Shown here in pieces: positions 11,915 through 41,325 of a stretch of DNA of 64,000 nucleotides. Source of the DNA: Heliocidaris erythrogramma. Taxonomy: Eukaryota > Echinodermata > Echinoidea > Camarodonta > Echinometridae. The stretch lies in assembly GCA_025617745.1 (NCBI GenBank), contig CM046853.1:7994873-8058872 (forward strand), read 5' to 3'. Position 1 is the first letter of the stretch. Each line of letters starts with the position of its first letter. A program made the position numbers and the translations under genes. The notes beneath the pieces were generated by a model. It was not told the DNA's origin. It made no database searches and saw only the letters and a program-made list of their open reading frames with translations.

Positions 11915-12620
11915 TGAACAGCGCCCCTCTTTCGTGATTATGAATAGCGACCCTCTTCTTTGATTATGAATAGCGACCCTCATCTGTGATTATGAATAGC
12001 GACCCTCTACTTCGATTATGAATAGCGACCCTCTTCTCTGAATATGAATAGCGACCCTCTTCTTTGATTATGAATAGCGACCCTCTTCTGTGATTATGAA
12101 TAGCGACCCTCTTCTTCGATTATGAATAGCGACCCTCTTCTGTGATTATGAATAGCGACCCTCTTCTTTGATTATGAATAGCGACCCTATTCTGTGATTA
12201 TGAATAGCGACCCTCTTCTCCGATTATGAATAGCGACCCTTATGAATATTGACCTTTATGAATAGCGACCCTTATGAATATTGACCTTTATGAATAGCGA
12301 CCCTTATGATTAACGACCCCGATTTGGTATTATGAATAGCGACCCTGTATCTGTATTATGTATAGCGACCCTTATGACTTATTATGAATAGCGGCCCTTA
12401 TGAGTAATGACCCTTTTCTTCGATTATGAATAGCGACCCTCTTCTCATATTATGAATAGCAATCCTTATGAATAATGCTCCTTATGAGTTTATGAATAGT
12501 GACCCCCTTTTCGCTTTATGAATAGCGACCCTACAGGTATAGGAAATTACACGTTATGACTAGCGGTCCTTATGAGCCACTGATCCTTATGACTAGCGGT
12601 CCTTATGACTAGCGAGGTTA
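11915..12620 (-). repeat. Right minisatellite arm, inverted copy of the 8240-8870 array
   Basis: GATTATGAATAGCGACCCTC units of about 27 bp run in the opposite direction to the left arm. The outer degenerate end (CTAGCGGTCCTTATGACTAG) mirrors the outer end of the left arm. The two arms are about 3 kb apart, so the region could form a very large stem-loop. Confidence 0.85.
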
Positions 12621-12997
12621 CCCCAAAATATCTATTTCCTTGGTGTGATGATTGTAAGTCATCATTGGTAAGTTTTTAATTTGTACGGGATGAAAATGAA
12701 AAGAAATAAATTTTCTGTCTCCTGTGCTTTTTAAGTGAAAAGATTTGTAATTTTGTTGGACCAATCCTTCTTAGAGTGTACATGTATGCCATACATTTCC
12801 AATCTGGTGATGGCGGAGGCATAAATTCCGATCGCGCGCGGAGATTCTAGATTAATCTAGTTTAATACTATATATGAAATTAACCTTTTGTAATAATGAT
12901 TCTATACACGTGATCTATTTACTTTTTGACAACTGCAAAAATATGTTTCTGTATAATCCCTTTCTGTCATTATCCTTTATAATAGGATCATCCAAAT

Positions 12998-14158
12998 ATG
13001 TCTGGAGCAGCAGATGACGACTCTGCTCCGTCTAACAGTACACCCCAGTCTCCTGAAGGAGCAGAAGGAGCACCCGACGTGACAGTGACTGAAAGCAAGC
13101 CAGATACACCTGGTAGCCACGTGGAGGAAGACGGAACATCCAGGAGCGAATCCAAAAATGAGACTCCAACAGAAAAACCGAGTGAGAATGTTAAACCACC
13201 GAAGGAAGAGAACGTTGAACCAGAGAAAGGGGAGACTGCAGTAACTAATGACGAGAGCAAGCAAGATGTGGGTCACGGTGTAGCCGAAGTAGAAGAGCCA
13301 AAACCTGAAGGTGGTGAAAGTGCGCAGAATGCTTCAGAAGAAAGTCCTTCAGTTGTCGAAGAAGAGAGAATAGGCAACCCCGCGCCAGATACAGGGGAAA
13401 CCGAACCCGTAAAACAGGAGGATGCAAAGCCTTCAGGAGAGGATAACGAGGCACCGTCCAGTGAGAATGAAAAGGGAGAAACTGGTGAGACTAAGCAAGG
13501 TGACAAGGCCACAAAGAAAGCTGGTGAGACAGAGGATGTTGCAGTACCTGATGAAAGTGGCAAAGAGAAAGAAAACGCTGATGAAGCTGGCTCTGTAGAC
13601 AAAACCAAATCAGAGAATGAATGCAAAAACATTAATGAAATTGGCGGGAACAAGAGTTCAAATACCAGTGACAATAACGATGTTGCAGAAGCTCAGGCAG
13701 AACCATCAACTGATATTCCAGAAAGTGATACACAGGAAATCAAATCAAATGAAGGTGATATTGCTCCAGTATCCGAAGCTGCTGCGGTTGATGAATTGAA
13801 CACTACATCTGCCACGAATGACGATGCACAGTCAGAGAGTGTAGAGAACAAGCATGGTGAATTTACAGAGGAAAATCCTACTTCGAACAACCCAGATGAC
13901 AGGGCAACTTTTTTGAACACTAATGGCGGTGATGCCACTTTGAACCCTGCAGAACATAAAAATGTAGAAATCTCAGAAATAGATTCTTTAAAGTTTGAGA
14001 ACGAGCGCTTGGAGAAGAGGGTCAAGGAACTGGAGGATGAGATAAATAGGATAAGAGACGGTCGTAAAGAAGGGATGAAGGTGCAGGCGGACTACCTTGC
14101 TCGGGAACTAAGCCAGCAGCAGGATACTGAAAAATACCTCAGGGAAAAACTCGCAGAG
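12998..14158 (+). CDS. Exon 1 (coding) of the CaaX coiled-coil gene
   Basis: It encodes 387 aa in phase 0. The open frame runs on for only five codons past the donor before a stop, and coiled-coil heptads continue in the second coding exon, which supports splicing at 14158/14159. Confidence 0.8.
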
Positions 14159-14926
14159 GTTAGTATTCAGATGTAGGGACTAATTATAAAACTGTATAGT
14201 TGATTGCTTTCTAATATCACACACACGCAAACAAAATATGTTAGTGCAGGTATTTGGTAATCTACGGAATTCATGATCCATAATTTTGCTGCATCTGACC
14301 TACTTTTAAAATGGTAATTTTGAATCATTTCTGTCATGTTGCAGCGGCCCATACACCACTTTGAGGAGCAAATGGTGAAGTGCTTCGTCACTGCAAGAAT
14401 CAGACGCTGCACCAAATACTCTTGGATTGGCATATGTTTTCCTCTTATAATATATATAATTGATGTAGTTGATGAATATAAGTGCTCCTTTTTTTATTTC
14501 GTTTACTCGATCGTTCTATAGATAACATTCAGTGAGGGCTTTAAAATAATCTCTTTTGTAGAATAAAATGAATGGTAACGAAAAAGTTGGAATTCTTTCT
14601 TTTGCAATTCTTCTCATACCGTGTAGGTTCTGCAGGAGAAAGAGGAGAGTGAACAACGTGTGAAAGACTTGCAGCTTCGTCTCAAGCGGTTTGCCAAGGA
14701 TGATCAGGCAAAGGATGCTAGGTTAGCTAAGAAGGAAAAAGAGCTCCGGGAAGTCACACGTGAGATCCAGATCCTGGAGAATGTGTTGGACGCTGAAACA
14801 CTTCAGAGTGTGCAGGAGCAGCGGGCCAGCGGAAAGGTTAACGGACCAAGTGGTGCTGGAACGGAGCGGAACAAGGGAACGGCACAACCTCCGCCGCCGC
14901 AATCGAAGACATGCATGATTTTGTAA
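12998..14926 (+). CDS. Acidic coiled-coil protein with C-terminal CaaX prenylation motif (family not recognised)
   Basis: Two exons, 12998-14158 and 14627-14926, join in phase 0 to give 486 aa. The donor is GAG|GTTAGT and the acceptor GTGTAG|GTT. Residues 1 to about 320 are acidic and rich in Glu, Ser, Thr, Pro and Asn, so probably disordered. From about 324 to 448 the sequence is a continuous coiled coil (LKFENERLEKRVKELEDEI, then LQLRLKRF and KKEKELREV). A Gly/Pro-rich tail with PPPP ends in Cys-Met-Ile-Leu, a CaaX box whose final Leu favours geranylgeranylation. The likely picture is a disordered head, a dimerising coil and a lipid anchor on a cytoplasmic membrane face; that role is inference. 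The ATG at 12998 has A at -3 and lies 12 bp after a likely acceptor (AATAG, 12985), so a 5' UTR exon lies upstream. An AATAAA follows at 15120. Confidence 0.8.
14345..14374 (+). CDS. Possible 30-nt cassette exon of the CaaX gene
   Basis: TTCTGTCATGTTGCAG precedes this stretch as a good acceptor, and ATG|GTGAAG closes it as a usable donor. It is exactly ten codons in phase 0 (RPIHHFEEQM), so its inclusion would keep the frame. It would put a Pro and a pair of His into the coiled coil and break it. Without transcript data it could equally be a decoy, or the start of an alternative terminal exon running open to 14521. Confidence 0.35.
14627..14926 (+). CDS. Last exon of the CaaX coiled-coil gene
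   Basis: It encodes 99 aa and the stop. It carries the second half of the coil and the tail ending CMIL. A second acceptor (CTGCAG) nine bases downstream would remove three residues (VLQ) without changing frame. Confidence 0.8.
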   Translation, partial: VLQEKEESEQRVKDLQLRLKRFAKDDQAKDARLAKKEKELREVTREIQILENVLDAETLQSVQEQRASGKVNGPSGAGTERNKGTAQPPPPQSKTCMIL

Positions 14927-15119
14927 AAACTGCCGATTAATCTTGGAGACCATGAGAACATGATTACAGATGATTGTGGTATGATTGTGACAGGTTATAG
15001 TGAACGAGAGTGCCAAATACAAAACCTTTTCACAAATTATTAAACTTTGTTCGACGTCTGAACATTGTTTTCGTCATCATTTTTGTGAGCCGAGTCAAGT
15101 ATAGTTGAGGACATTTCCA

Positions 15120-15125
15120 AATAAA
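15120..15125 (+). terminator. Poly(A) signal AATAAA for the CaaX gene
   Basis: The first canonical AATAAA lies about 190 bp after the stop codon. A second one at 15226-15231 is an alternative. Confidence 0.55.
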
Positions 15126-15231
15126 AGGGTTTCTTCGTATTCTTTAATGAAAGAAAGGAATCATAAGACTAATTTTTTATGAAACATTATTTTTTTAGAT
15201 ATTTTAAATATCGTTTGGGTTACTGAATAAA

Positions 15232-17241
15232 ATCACTAGCTGTGAATCTATTCCATTCTTGCTTGAGCCTTCGCTTCAGCCATTCTTTTTCCTTCCACTT
15301 TTTACTACATATACAGTGCACGTGTAAGGCACATGTAAACATATGTGATGAGTTAACATGAAGTCAGAACTATTAGTATATGTACCCTGATTTCAGAACA
15401 TTACCAAGATAACAGGGTATAATAACATTGCAAGTAATAATCCTGATACATGGTTTTTTATCAAATAATTTATTAGCCGTAAACATAATGCCTGCATTTG
15501 TGGTGTCACATAAAATGTGCATCACTTTTCTCCTTTCCAAGTAATATGCACTAAGTGGATATTACGATAAAAACGTTGCTCTAAATACTGTCTTATTTCA
15601 AAAGGGTTAATTTATAATGAAATACATTTTTATTTCTAGCTATTTTTTTTTCTTCTCATTTTATATACAGACACTTACATTTTCTTCATATGTGTGCTTT
15701 ATTTAGGTATTTTTTTTAAAATAAACTAATTACCTAATTGGTTCTTCCATGTGTGACTAGCTAAGGCCAAGATGTGTGCTATCAATCTGACTTTTCCCTT
15801 GTAATCTTATCTTTATTATGTGCCTGTGACCTCACTAAGTATTATGCAAGATTATACTGGAACATTTGTTTCAAACATGATTTAAAAAAAAAGACTAGAT
15901 GAAGAAACTCATTATCAGATTACTTTTGTACATGTATCTCCTTCTTCACATGGAAAATCTATTTTGACAATCCATGTATAGTTATTTATATTTTTCTTTT
16001 CTTTCTGCAATTGTTCATGTGTATGCAAATTAGATCAGAATATTATGAAGTTGTACAAATTTATCTCTGTGAAATCTGTGAAGTACCAGGCTCATGTAAA
16101 GAATTATGACAATAAATACAAAGTAACAATTAGTTGATCAGAAAGTAATTGATAAGTTATTCTGATCTCTGTTTACTTTCAGAGCCGATTAAGATAGCAA
16201 TGCATTATTAAACAAATTTTGAGCCACAGAACAAATAATTCAAAACAAAGAAAATTTCATTCATTTCACGTAACAGAGATATTAAAAAAACACATAGCAA
16301 ATTCCTTTGTTTTCACATGTAAGCTTGTGATTTAATAATGGTTAGATAAACATTATCACATTGTTCTAATGCCTTTGTTCTTAAAATACGTACAGGGATT
16401 TGTTTTACAACAGTAACGGGTGTGGTTATATCATAAGTAACAATAATTTATGACTTTCCATGTAGAATCAATCAATAGCATAACATGAGTACCAAAAACT
16501 TGGTACTTTGTTATAAAAAATGGGAGGAGGTGAATGTGTGTTTCAATTCTAATTGAAAAATGTTCACTTCCAGCTTAGTACTTTGATGTTAAGATAAAGT
16601 TGAGTTATGGTCATATGATCAGATTATGAAAAAGAACTGTCTGGAAGCAACTGGTGTAAGTTAATTATGTAGTAAATAAATATTGGTGTATATTGTGAGG
16701 TTGTGGAATCATCTATATAAAAAGATGTTGACTCTATCTTGCTACTGTACACACACATGTGACATGAAAGTTTTTTAAAAACTTTTCGCAACTTCTCATC
16801 ATTTCTGGAATGAGGGCAATCAGAGGGCAATCATAGAGCAAGCCTTTTCAGGGGACACATTTTTAATGGTATTCTTCCAAAATGATAAATAAAAGAAGTG
16901 AAACTTCACAAATATACATGTACCAGTAATCTTATTTTCACATATTTTACATCACTTTGTTTTTATCAGTATTTTCATGGGAAGGAAGTGGGGGGGAGGG
17001 GGTTAAAGTATTGCGAGATAAGCCTATTCCTCAATCAAATTGTATCCGTCCATAGATTATATAATCTGTCTTAAATGTGCCATCCACCTGATCTATGTAT
17101 ACCGATGCTTAACAATGTATATTATCTTCCACAGATTATATTCCATAATAAAGGTACAACACTGTACATACTACATGTATAAAAATCGAGTTTCTTGCCA
17201 TTGTCATTTTGTCAGTAGCTGGCCTATAAATATAATTTGTT
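15232..17241. other. Intergenic space between convergent genes
   Basis: This AT-rich DNA lies between the 3' ends of the CaaX gene (plus) and IMP4 (minus). I see no exon-like segment, no long repeat and no RNA-gene promoter. A poly-G tract occurs near 16990. Confidence 0.5.
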
Positions 17242-17247
17242 TTTATT
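17242..17247 (-). terminator. IMP4: Candidate poly(A) signal for IMP4
   Basis: TTTATT on the plus strand is AATAAA on the minus strand, about 370 bp past the IMP4 stop. It is the first canonical signal I noticed downstream of the stop. Confidence 0.45.
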
Positions 17248-17612
17248 GTTCTTGTCTCTTTTGGTAGAAGTTGGGCAATATCAATAACAGCAACAATTTC
17301 AGGTTTCAGTGTTTAAAATAGTTTTAGAATCTCAATAGGTCTAAAACATGAACCATCAGAATTACCTGATATTCAATAAAATTCCAATGACAATTGTGTG
17401 GAAAAAGGAGAGACAATTTATCTTGCTGTAGGGGAAAAGCCTTACTTATATATTCACAGCAGACTCGGATTCCAAAATTGATGTTAATTATTTCCGCTGC
17501 TAACATGTACGTGAGCAATACGGCCACTTTTAAAATGTCATTCTTTGCTCCAGACTCCTTTGGTTCAGTACAGTCCTTGTATACATATTGGAGGATTATT
17601 GTCCATATCTCA

Positions 17613-36403
<18,791 letters not shown>

Positions 36404-36759
36404 TGTCAGCAAATCTGAAGACAAAAACCCCGAACAAACAGTGAAACAATCCGTCTTATGATCTCCGCCTCATTCACGTGCACGGTGTAGCAACTCAAAC
36501 TCAAGCGCTCAAGTCACCGTACATAAGTACATGTGCAAGATATTTATTTTCTTCCGGGTATTTTAATTCGTCAACTTTACGGAAGGTCAAAGTTTTTATC
36601 CAATCACAACACTTGTAAGATATGCATAGGCGCCCAATTTGCTCTTCAAAAGCGAGTTCAATATTATTGGGCTACTTTTAGCGACCAATAAGACTTCCGG
36701 TCCGCGACCAATAAGACTTCCGGTGTCTGCTAGCGCGGAAAACAATAGGATTTGGCGGT
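36404..36759. promoter_or_regulatory. Probable IMP4 promoter, possibly bidirectional, with E-box and CCAAT boxes
   Basis: The 350 bp upstream of the IMP4 ATG hold a CACGTG E-box at 36475-36480, about 75 bp before the ATG, and CCAAT at about 36600. Two GCGACCAATAAG boxes lie at about 36681 and 36704. E-boxes and CCAAT boxes are common at ribosome-biogenesis promoters, where MYC/MAX or USF and NF-Y can bind. The binding here is inference. No TATA box is evident. The GACCAATAAG boxes recur inverted at 58500-58615. Confidence 0.5.
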
Positions 36760-36861
36760 ATGGTGTCTTCAAAAGTTCCAATCGAAAATGAAAGTGTAAC
36801 ATGGGTGATAGAGATGATAAAATTAAACATAAAAAATATTACTCGACATTTTGATGTGAAG
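36760..36861 (+). CDS. Possible first coding exon of a divergent gene
   Basis: An ATG in a strong context (GGCGGTATGG) opens a 34-codon frame starting MVSSKVPIENESVTWVIEM. It ends exactly at GTGAAG|GTAAGC, a consensus donor, in phase 0. It lies just beyond two CCAAT boxes and points away from IMP4. I recognise no family and found no convincing second exon before the satellite begins at about 36985, so it may be a chance ORF or a truncated gene. Confidence 0.3.
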
Positions 36862-36984
36862 GTAAGCTAAGTCATATTATAGCAGAAAACATTTCCTATA
36901 AGATGTTATAATTTCAGAGCTGAAAACTTTCGATTTCAATTTTTAAGTTGAGATTGTTTTTTTGATTGATACATCCCAAATGCA

Positions 36985-39900
36985 CCCAAATTGTTTTAAC
37001 TTTGAAGCCTTTTAAAACTATCGTATGACATTTTAACTAAATAATGACTTATATCAGATGAAAGCTGAATAGTTGCTCTTTACTCTCATATAAGTCACAT
37101 GCCGAAACTTTTTGTCTGGGTCTTACTGTTTTAAAGTGAAATTAGGGCTCAAAACGTCATACGGGAGGTCTTATCCGCACAATATAGCGGAAATGTACAG
37201 AATTCGTTTTTAACTTTTACAACTATCGTATGACATTTTAACTAAATAATGACTTATATCAGATGAAAGCTGAATAGTTGCTCTTTACTCTCATATAGGT
37301 CACATGCCGAAACTTTTTGTCTGGGTCTTACTGTTTTAAATTGAATCCAAGGCTGTAACCGGCATACGGGAGGCCTCATCCGCACAGTACACACGGAAAT
37401 GGACGAAATGCGTTTTTATCTTTTAATGCTTTTTAAACTATCGTATGACATTTTAACTAAATAATGACTTATATCAGATGAAAGCTGAATAGTTGCTCTT
37501 TACTCTCATATAAGTCACATGCCGAAACTTTTTGTCTGGGTCTTACTGTTTTAAAGTGAAATTAGGGCTCAAAACGTCATACGGGAGGTCTTATCCGCAC
37601 AATATAGCGGAAATGTACAGAATTCGTTTTTAACTTTTACAACTATCGTATGACATTTTAACTAAATAATGACTTATATCAGATGAAAGCTGAATAGTTG
37701 CTCTTTACTCTCATATAGGTCACATGCCGAAACTTTTTGTCTGGGTCTTACTGTTTTAAATTGAATCCAAGGCTGTAACCGGCATACGGGAGGCCTCATC
37801 CGCACAGTACACACGGAAATGGACGAAATGCGTTTTTATCTTTTAATGCTTTTTAAACTATCGTATGACATTTTAACTAAATAATGACTTATATCAGATG
37901 AAAGCTGAATAGTTGCTCTTTACTCTCATATAAGTCACATGCCGAAACTTTTTGTCTGGGTCTTACTGTTTTAAAGTGAAATTAGGGCTCAAAACGTCAT
38001 ACGGGAGGTCTTATCCGCACAATATAGCGGAAATGTACAGAATTCGTTTTTAACTTTTACAACTATCGTATGACATTTTAACTAAATAATGACTTATATC
38101 AGATGAAAGCTGAATAGTTGCTCTTTACTCTCATATAGGTCACATGCCGAAACTTTTTGTCTGGGTCTTACTGTTTTAAATTGAATCCAAGGCTGTAACC
38201 GGCATACGGGAGGCCTCATCCGCACAGTACACACGGAAATGGACGAAATGCGTTTTTATCTTTTAATGCTTTTTAAACTATCGTATGACATTTTAACTAA
38301 ATAATGACTTATATCAGATGAAAGCTGAATAGTTGCTCTTTACTCTCATATAAGTCACATGCCGAAACTTTTTGTCTGGGTCTTACTGTTTTAAAGTGAA
38401 ATTAGGGCTCAAAACGTCATACGGGAGGTCTTATCCGCACAATATAGCGGAAATGTACAGAATTCGTTTTTAACTTTTACAACTATCGTATGACATTTTA
38501 ACTAAATAATGACTTATATCAGATGAAAGCTGAATAGTTGCTCTTTACTCTCATATAGGTCACATGTCGAAACTTTTTGTCTGGGCCTTACTGTTTTAAA
38601 GTGAAATCAGGGCTCAAAACGTCATACCGGAGGTCTTATCCGCACAATATAGCGGAAATGTACAGAATTCGTTTTTAACTTTAAAGCCTTTTAAAACTAT
38701 CTTATGACATTTTAACTAATTAATGACCTATATGAGATAAAAGCTGAATAGTTGCTCTTTACTCTCATATAGGTCACATGCCGAAACTTTTTGTCTGGGT
38801 CTTACTGTTTTAAATTGAATCCAAGGCTGTAACCGGCATACGGGAGGCCTCATCCGCACAGTACACACGGAAATGGACGAAATGCGTTTTTATCTTTTAA
38901 TGCTTTTTAAACTATCGTATGACATTTTAACTAAATAATGACTTATATCAGATGAAAGCTGAATAGTTGCTCTTTACTCTCATATAAGTCACATGCCGAA
39001 ACTTTTTGTCTGGGTCTTACTGTTTTAAAGTGAAATTAGGGCTCAAAACGTCATACGGGAGGTCTTATCCGCACAATATAGCGGAAATGTACAGAATTCG
39101 TTTTTAACTTTTACAACTATCGTATGACATTTTAACTAAATAATGACTTATATCAGATGAAAGCTGAATAGTTGCTCTTTACTCTCATAGATGTCACATG
39201 TCGAAACTTTTTGTCTTGGTCTTACTGTTTTAAATTGAATCCAAGGCTGTAACCGGCATACGGGAGGCCTCATCCGCACAGTACACACGGAAATGGACGA
39301 AATGCGTTTTTATCTTTTAATGCTTTTTAAACTATCGTATGACATTTTAACTAAATAATGACTTATATCAGATGAAAGCTGAATAGTTGCTCTTTACTCT
39401 CATATAGGTCACATGCCGAAACTTTTTGTCTGGGTCTTACTGTTTTAAATTGAATCCAAGGCTGTAACCGGCATACGGGAGGCCTCATCCGCACAGTACA
39501 CACGGAAATGGACGAAATGCGTTTTTATCTTTTAATGCTTTTTAAACTATCGTATGACATTTTAACTAAATAATGACTTATATCAGATGAAAGCTGAATA
39601 GTTGCTCTTTACTCTCATATAAGTCACATGCCGAAACTTTTTGTCTGGGTCTTACTGTTTTAAAGTGAAATTAGGGCTCAAAACGTCATACGGGAGGTCT
39701 TATCCGCACAATATAGCGGAAATGTACAGAATTCGTTTTTAACTTTTACAACTATCGTATGACATTTTAACTAAATAATGACTTATATCAGATGAAAGCT
39801 GAATAGTTGCTCTTTACTCTCATAGATGTCACATGCCGAAACTTTTTGTCTGGGTCTTACTGTTTTAAAGTGAAATCAGGGCTCAAAACGTCATACCGGA

Positions 39901-40095
39901 GGTCTTATCCGCACAATATAGCGGAAATGTACAGAATTCGTTTTTAATTTAAAGCCTTTTAAAACTGTCGTATGACATTTTAACTAAAGAATGATCTATA
40001 TGAGATGAAAGCTGAATAGTTGCTCTTTACTCTCATATAGGTCACATGCCGAAACTTTTTGTCTGGGTCTAACTGTTTTAAAATGAAATCAGGGC
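36985..40095 (+). repeat. Satellite array, left arm (A/B dimer of 420 bp)
   Basis: Two monomer types of 205 and 215 bp alternate to give a 420-bp dimer, with successive copies at 37021, 37441, 37861 and 38281 identical over long stretches. Each monomer holds ACTATCGTATGACATTTTAA, GAAAGCTGAATAGTTGCTCT, CCGAAACTTTTTGTCTGGG and CTTATCCGCAC or CTCATCCGCAC. After about 38500 the dimer order becomes irregular. The near-identity of dimers implies recent amplification. Confidence 0.97.
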
Positions 40096-41325
40096 TGAAA
40101 CCTGCGTTTTCTCCCTTTTCTTGTCATTCCTGGACACAAATCGTTTTTTGTTTGTTTGTTGAGTGCTTGATCTGGGCATGCAAAGGCGTTGCAGGAATGC
40201 AAAGATTTTATAGGGGGATGTCAAATCTTCTTTTGAGGGGAATATGCCCCCATCGATCCTTACGTCGGATCACTACGTTCCCTGGTGACAAGAAACGCCA
40301 CTCTAGCATTAGCTCTTTATTTTTGCCCCCAGATGTCAGGAATATCGAGAACATGATTCCCACTATATTGCATTTTGGAATTTGATATAAAGTAATTAAA
40401 CATATATAGACATTTTACTAGATATAGAGCAGCAATAGTTTATTTAATAGGGACATGATTTTAAATGCAATATTGCGCGGGAAGGGGATATATAAAAAGG
40501 TAAAAATTGAGAAATCCGAAACACAAGTGGCGAAAATGAGAAATGTTTTTTAGCGAGGGGAGGGGCTATACAAAAGGGACAGAAAAACATAAGTGGTAAG
40601 GGGGAGGAGCAAAAGCACTGCTCCTAAGAAGGGAGTGGACATAAATCATTATCGCCAGTAAAAGCAAATTAAATTATGACGATAGTATAAGAAACTGGTG
40701 GGGGGGGGGGGCTTGCCTCTCTTTTAAATCAATACTCTTAACAATTTTTCAAAAATCTAATTGTTTACAAATATTTAAAAAAATTGAATAAAATTAGCAT
40801 AAATTATAAAATCTATGAACACTGTTTTTAACATATAATATAGGTCATCACAAATAATCAAATCGTTTGCTCAATCTGTTTTTTCAAACTATTTTAACTA
40901 CTTATTTACATAATATGAATTTCATATACTATTTCCCAATGAATGACTTTCAGAAGTCATTCCGTAAAGCTGTTTCATTTCATATTTTGCATCATATTTC
41001 AAATAGATTTCCACGAACATGACATATCAAAGCTAAAATGCCACGGCATTCTTGAAAACTGGATACATATTCAAAGTTCACAGTTTGAGCAATGCTTATT
41101 CTGGTTGAAAAGTCATTTTGCGTTTTCTGTAAAGAATCAATAATTAAAATACTTAATATGTCATATATCTGATGATGAATGATTGACATGAAACTCAACA
41201 GTTGTGAAAGTACCTCGTATTTGTTTATTTATCAATTTATCTTTTAATTAAAAATTTAATTAATTTAAAAAAATAATTACGATATTAATAATATTCTTCT
41301 CTTAAACTTGAAAATTCTTTGAGAA
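40096..41325. other. Unique-looking spacer, no gene seen
   Basis: AT-rich with a short G run near 40700. ORFs of 66 and 108 aa lack family character, and the first begins inside the last satellite monomer. Confidence 0.45.

Larger units (their letters stand above)
7662..12824. mobile_element. Composite element with GCCTCCGCC / GGCGGAGGC termini and nested foldback arms
   Basis: TATGCCTCCGCC near 7660 and GGCGGAGGCATAAA near 12824 are inverted ends of a repeat type that also occurs at 24524-26262. Inside the left end are CCGTCCGTCC tandem words and about three 145-bp units (7748, 7895, 8039), each carrying GGTCAAAGGTCA-type words. Then come the opposed minisatellite arms at 8240-8870 and 11915-12620. 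No transposase ORF is visible. It may be one foldback element or a foldback element inserted into an older one. Confidence 0.55.

Noticed and set aside
13273-14025. Minus-strand ORFs of 110 and 133 aa opposite the CaaX gene
   Set aside because: Ser/Leu/Phe-rich shadows of the acidic coding strand. The plus frame has a good start, splice sites, coiled coil and poly(A) signal.
36985-40095. CENP-B box in the satellite monomer
   Set aside because: Words such as TTTCGGCATGTGACC share only the TTCG start. The core CGGGA pattern is absent.
40059-40385. 108-aa plus-strand ORF
   Set aside because: It starts inside the last satellite monomer and has no recognisable domain or splice context.
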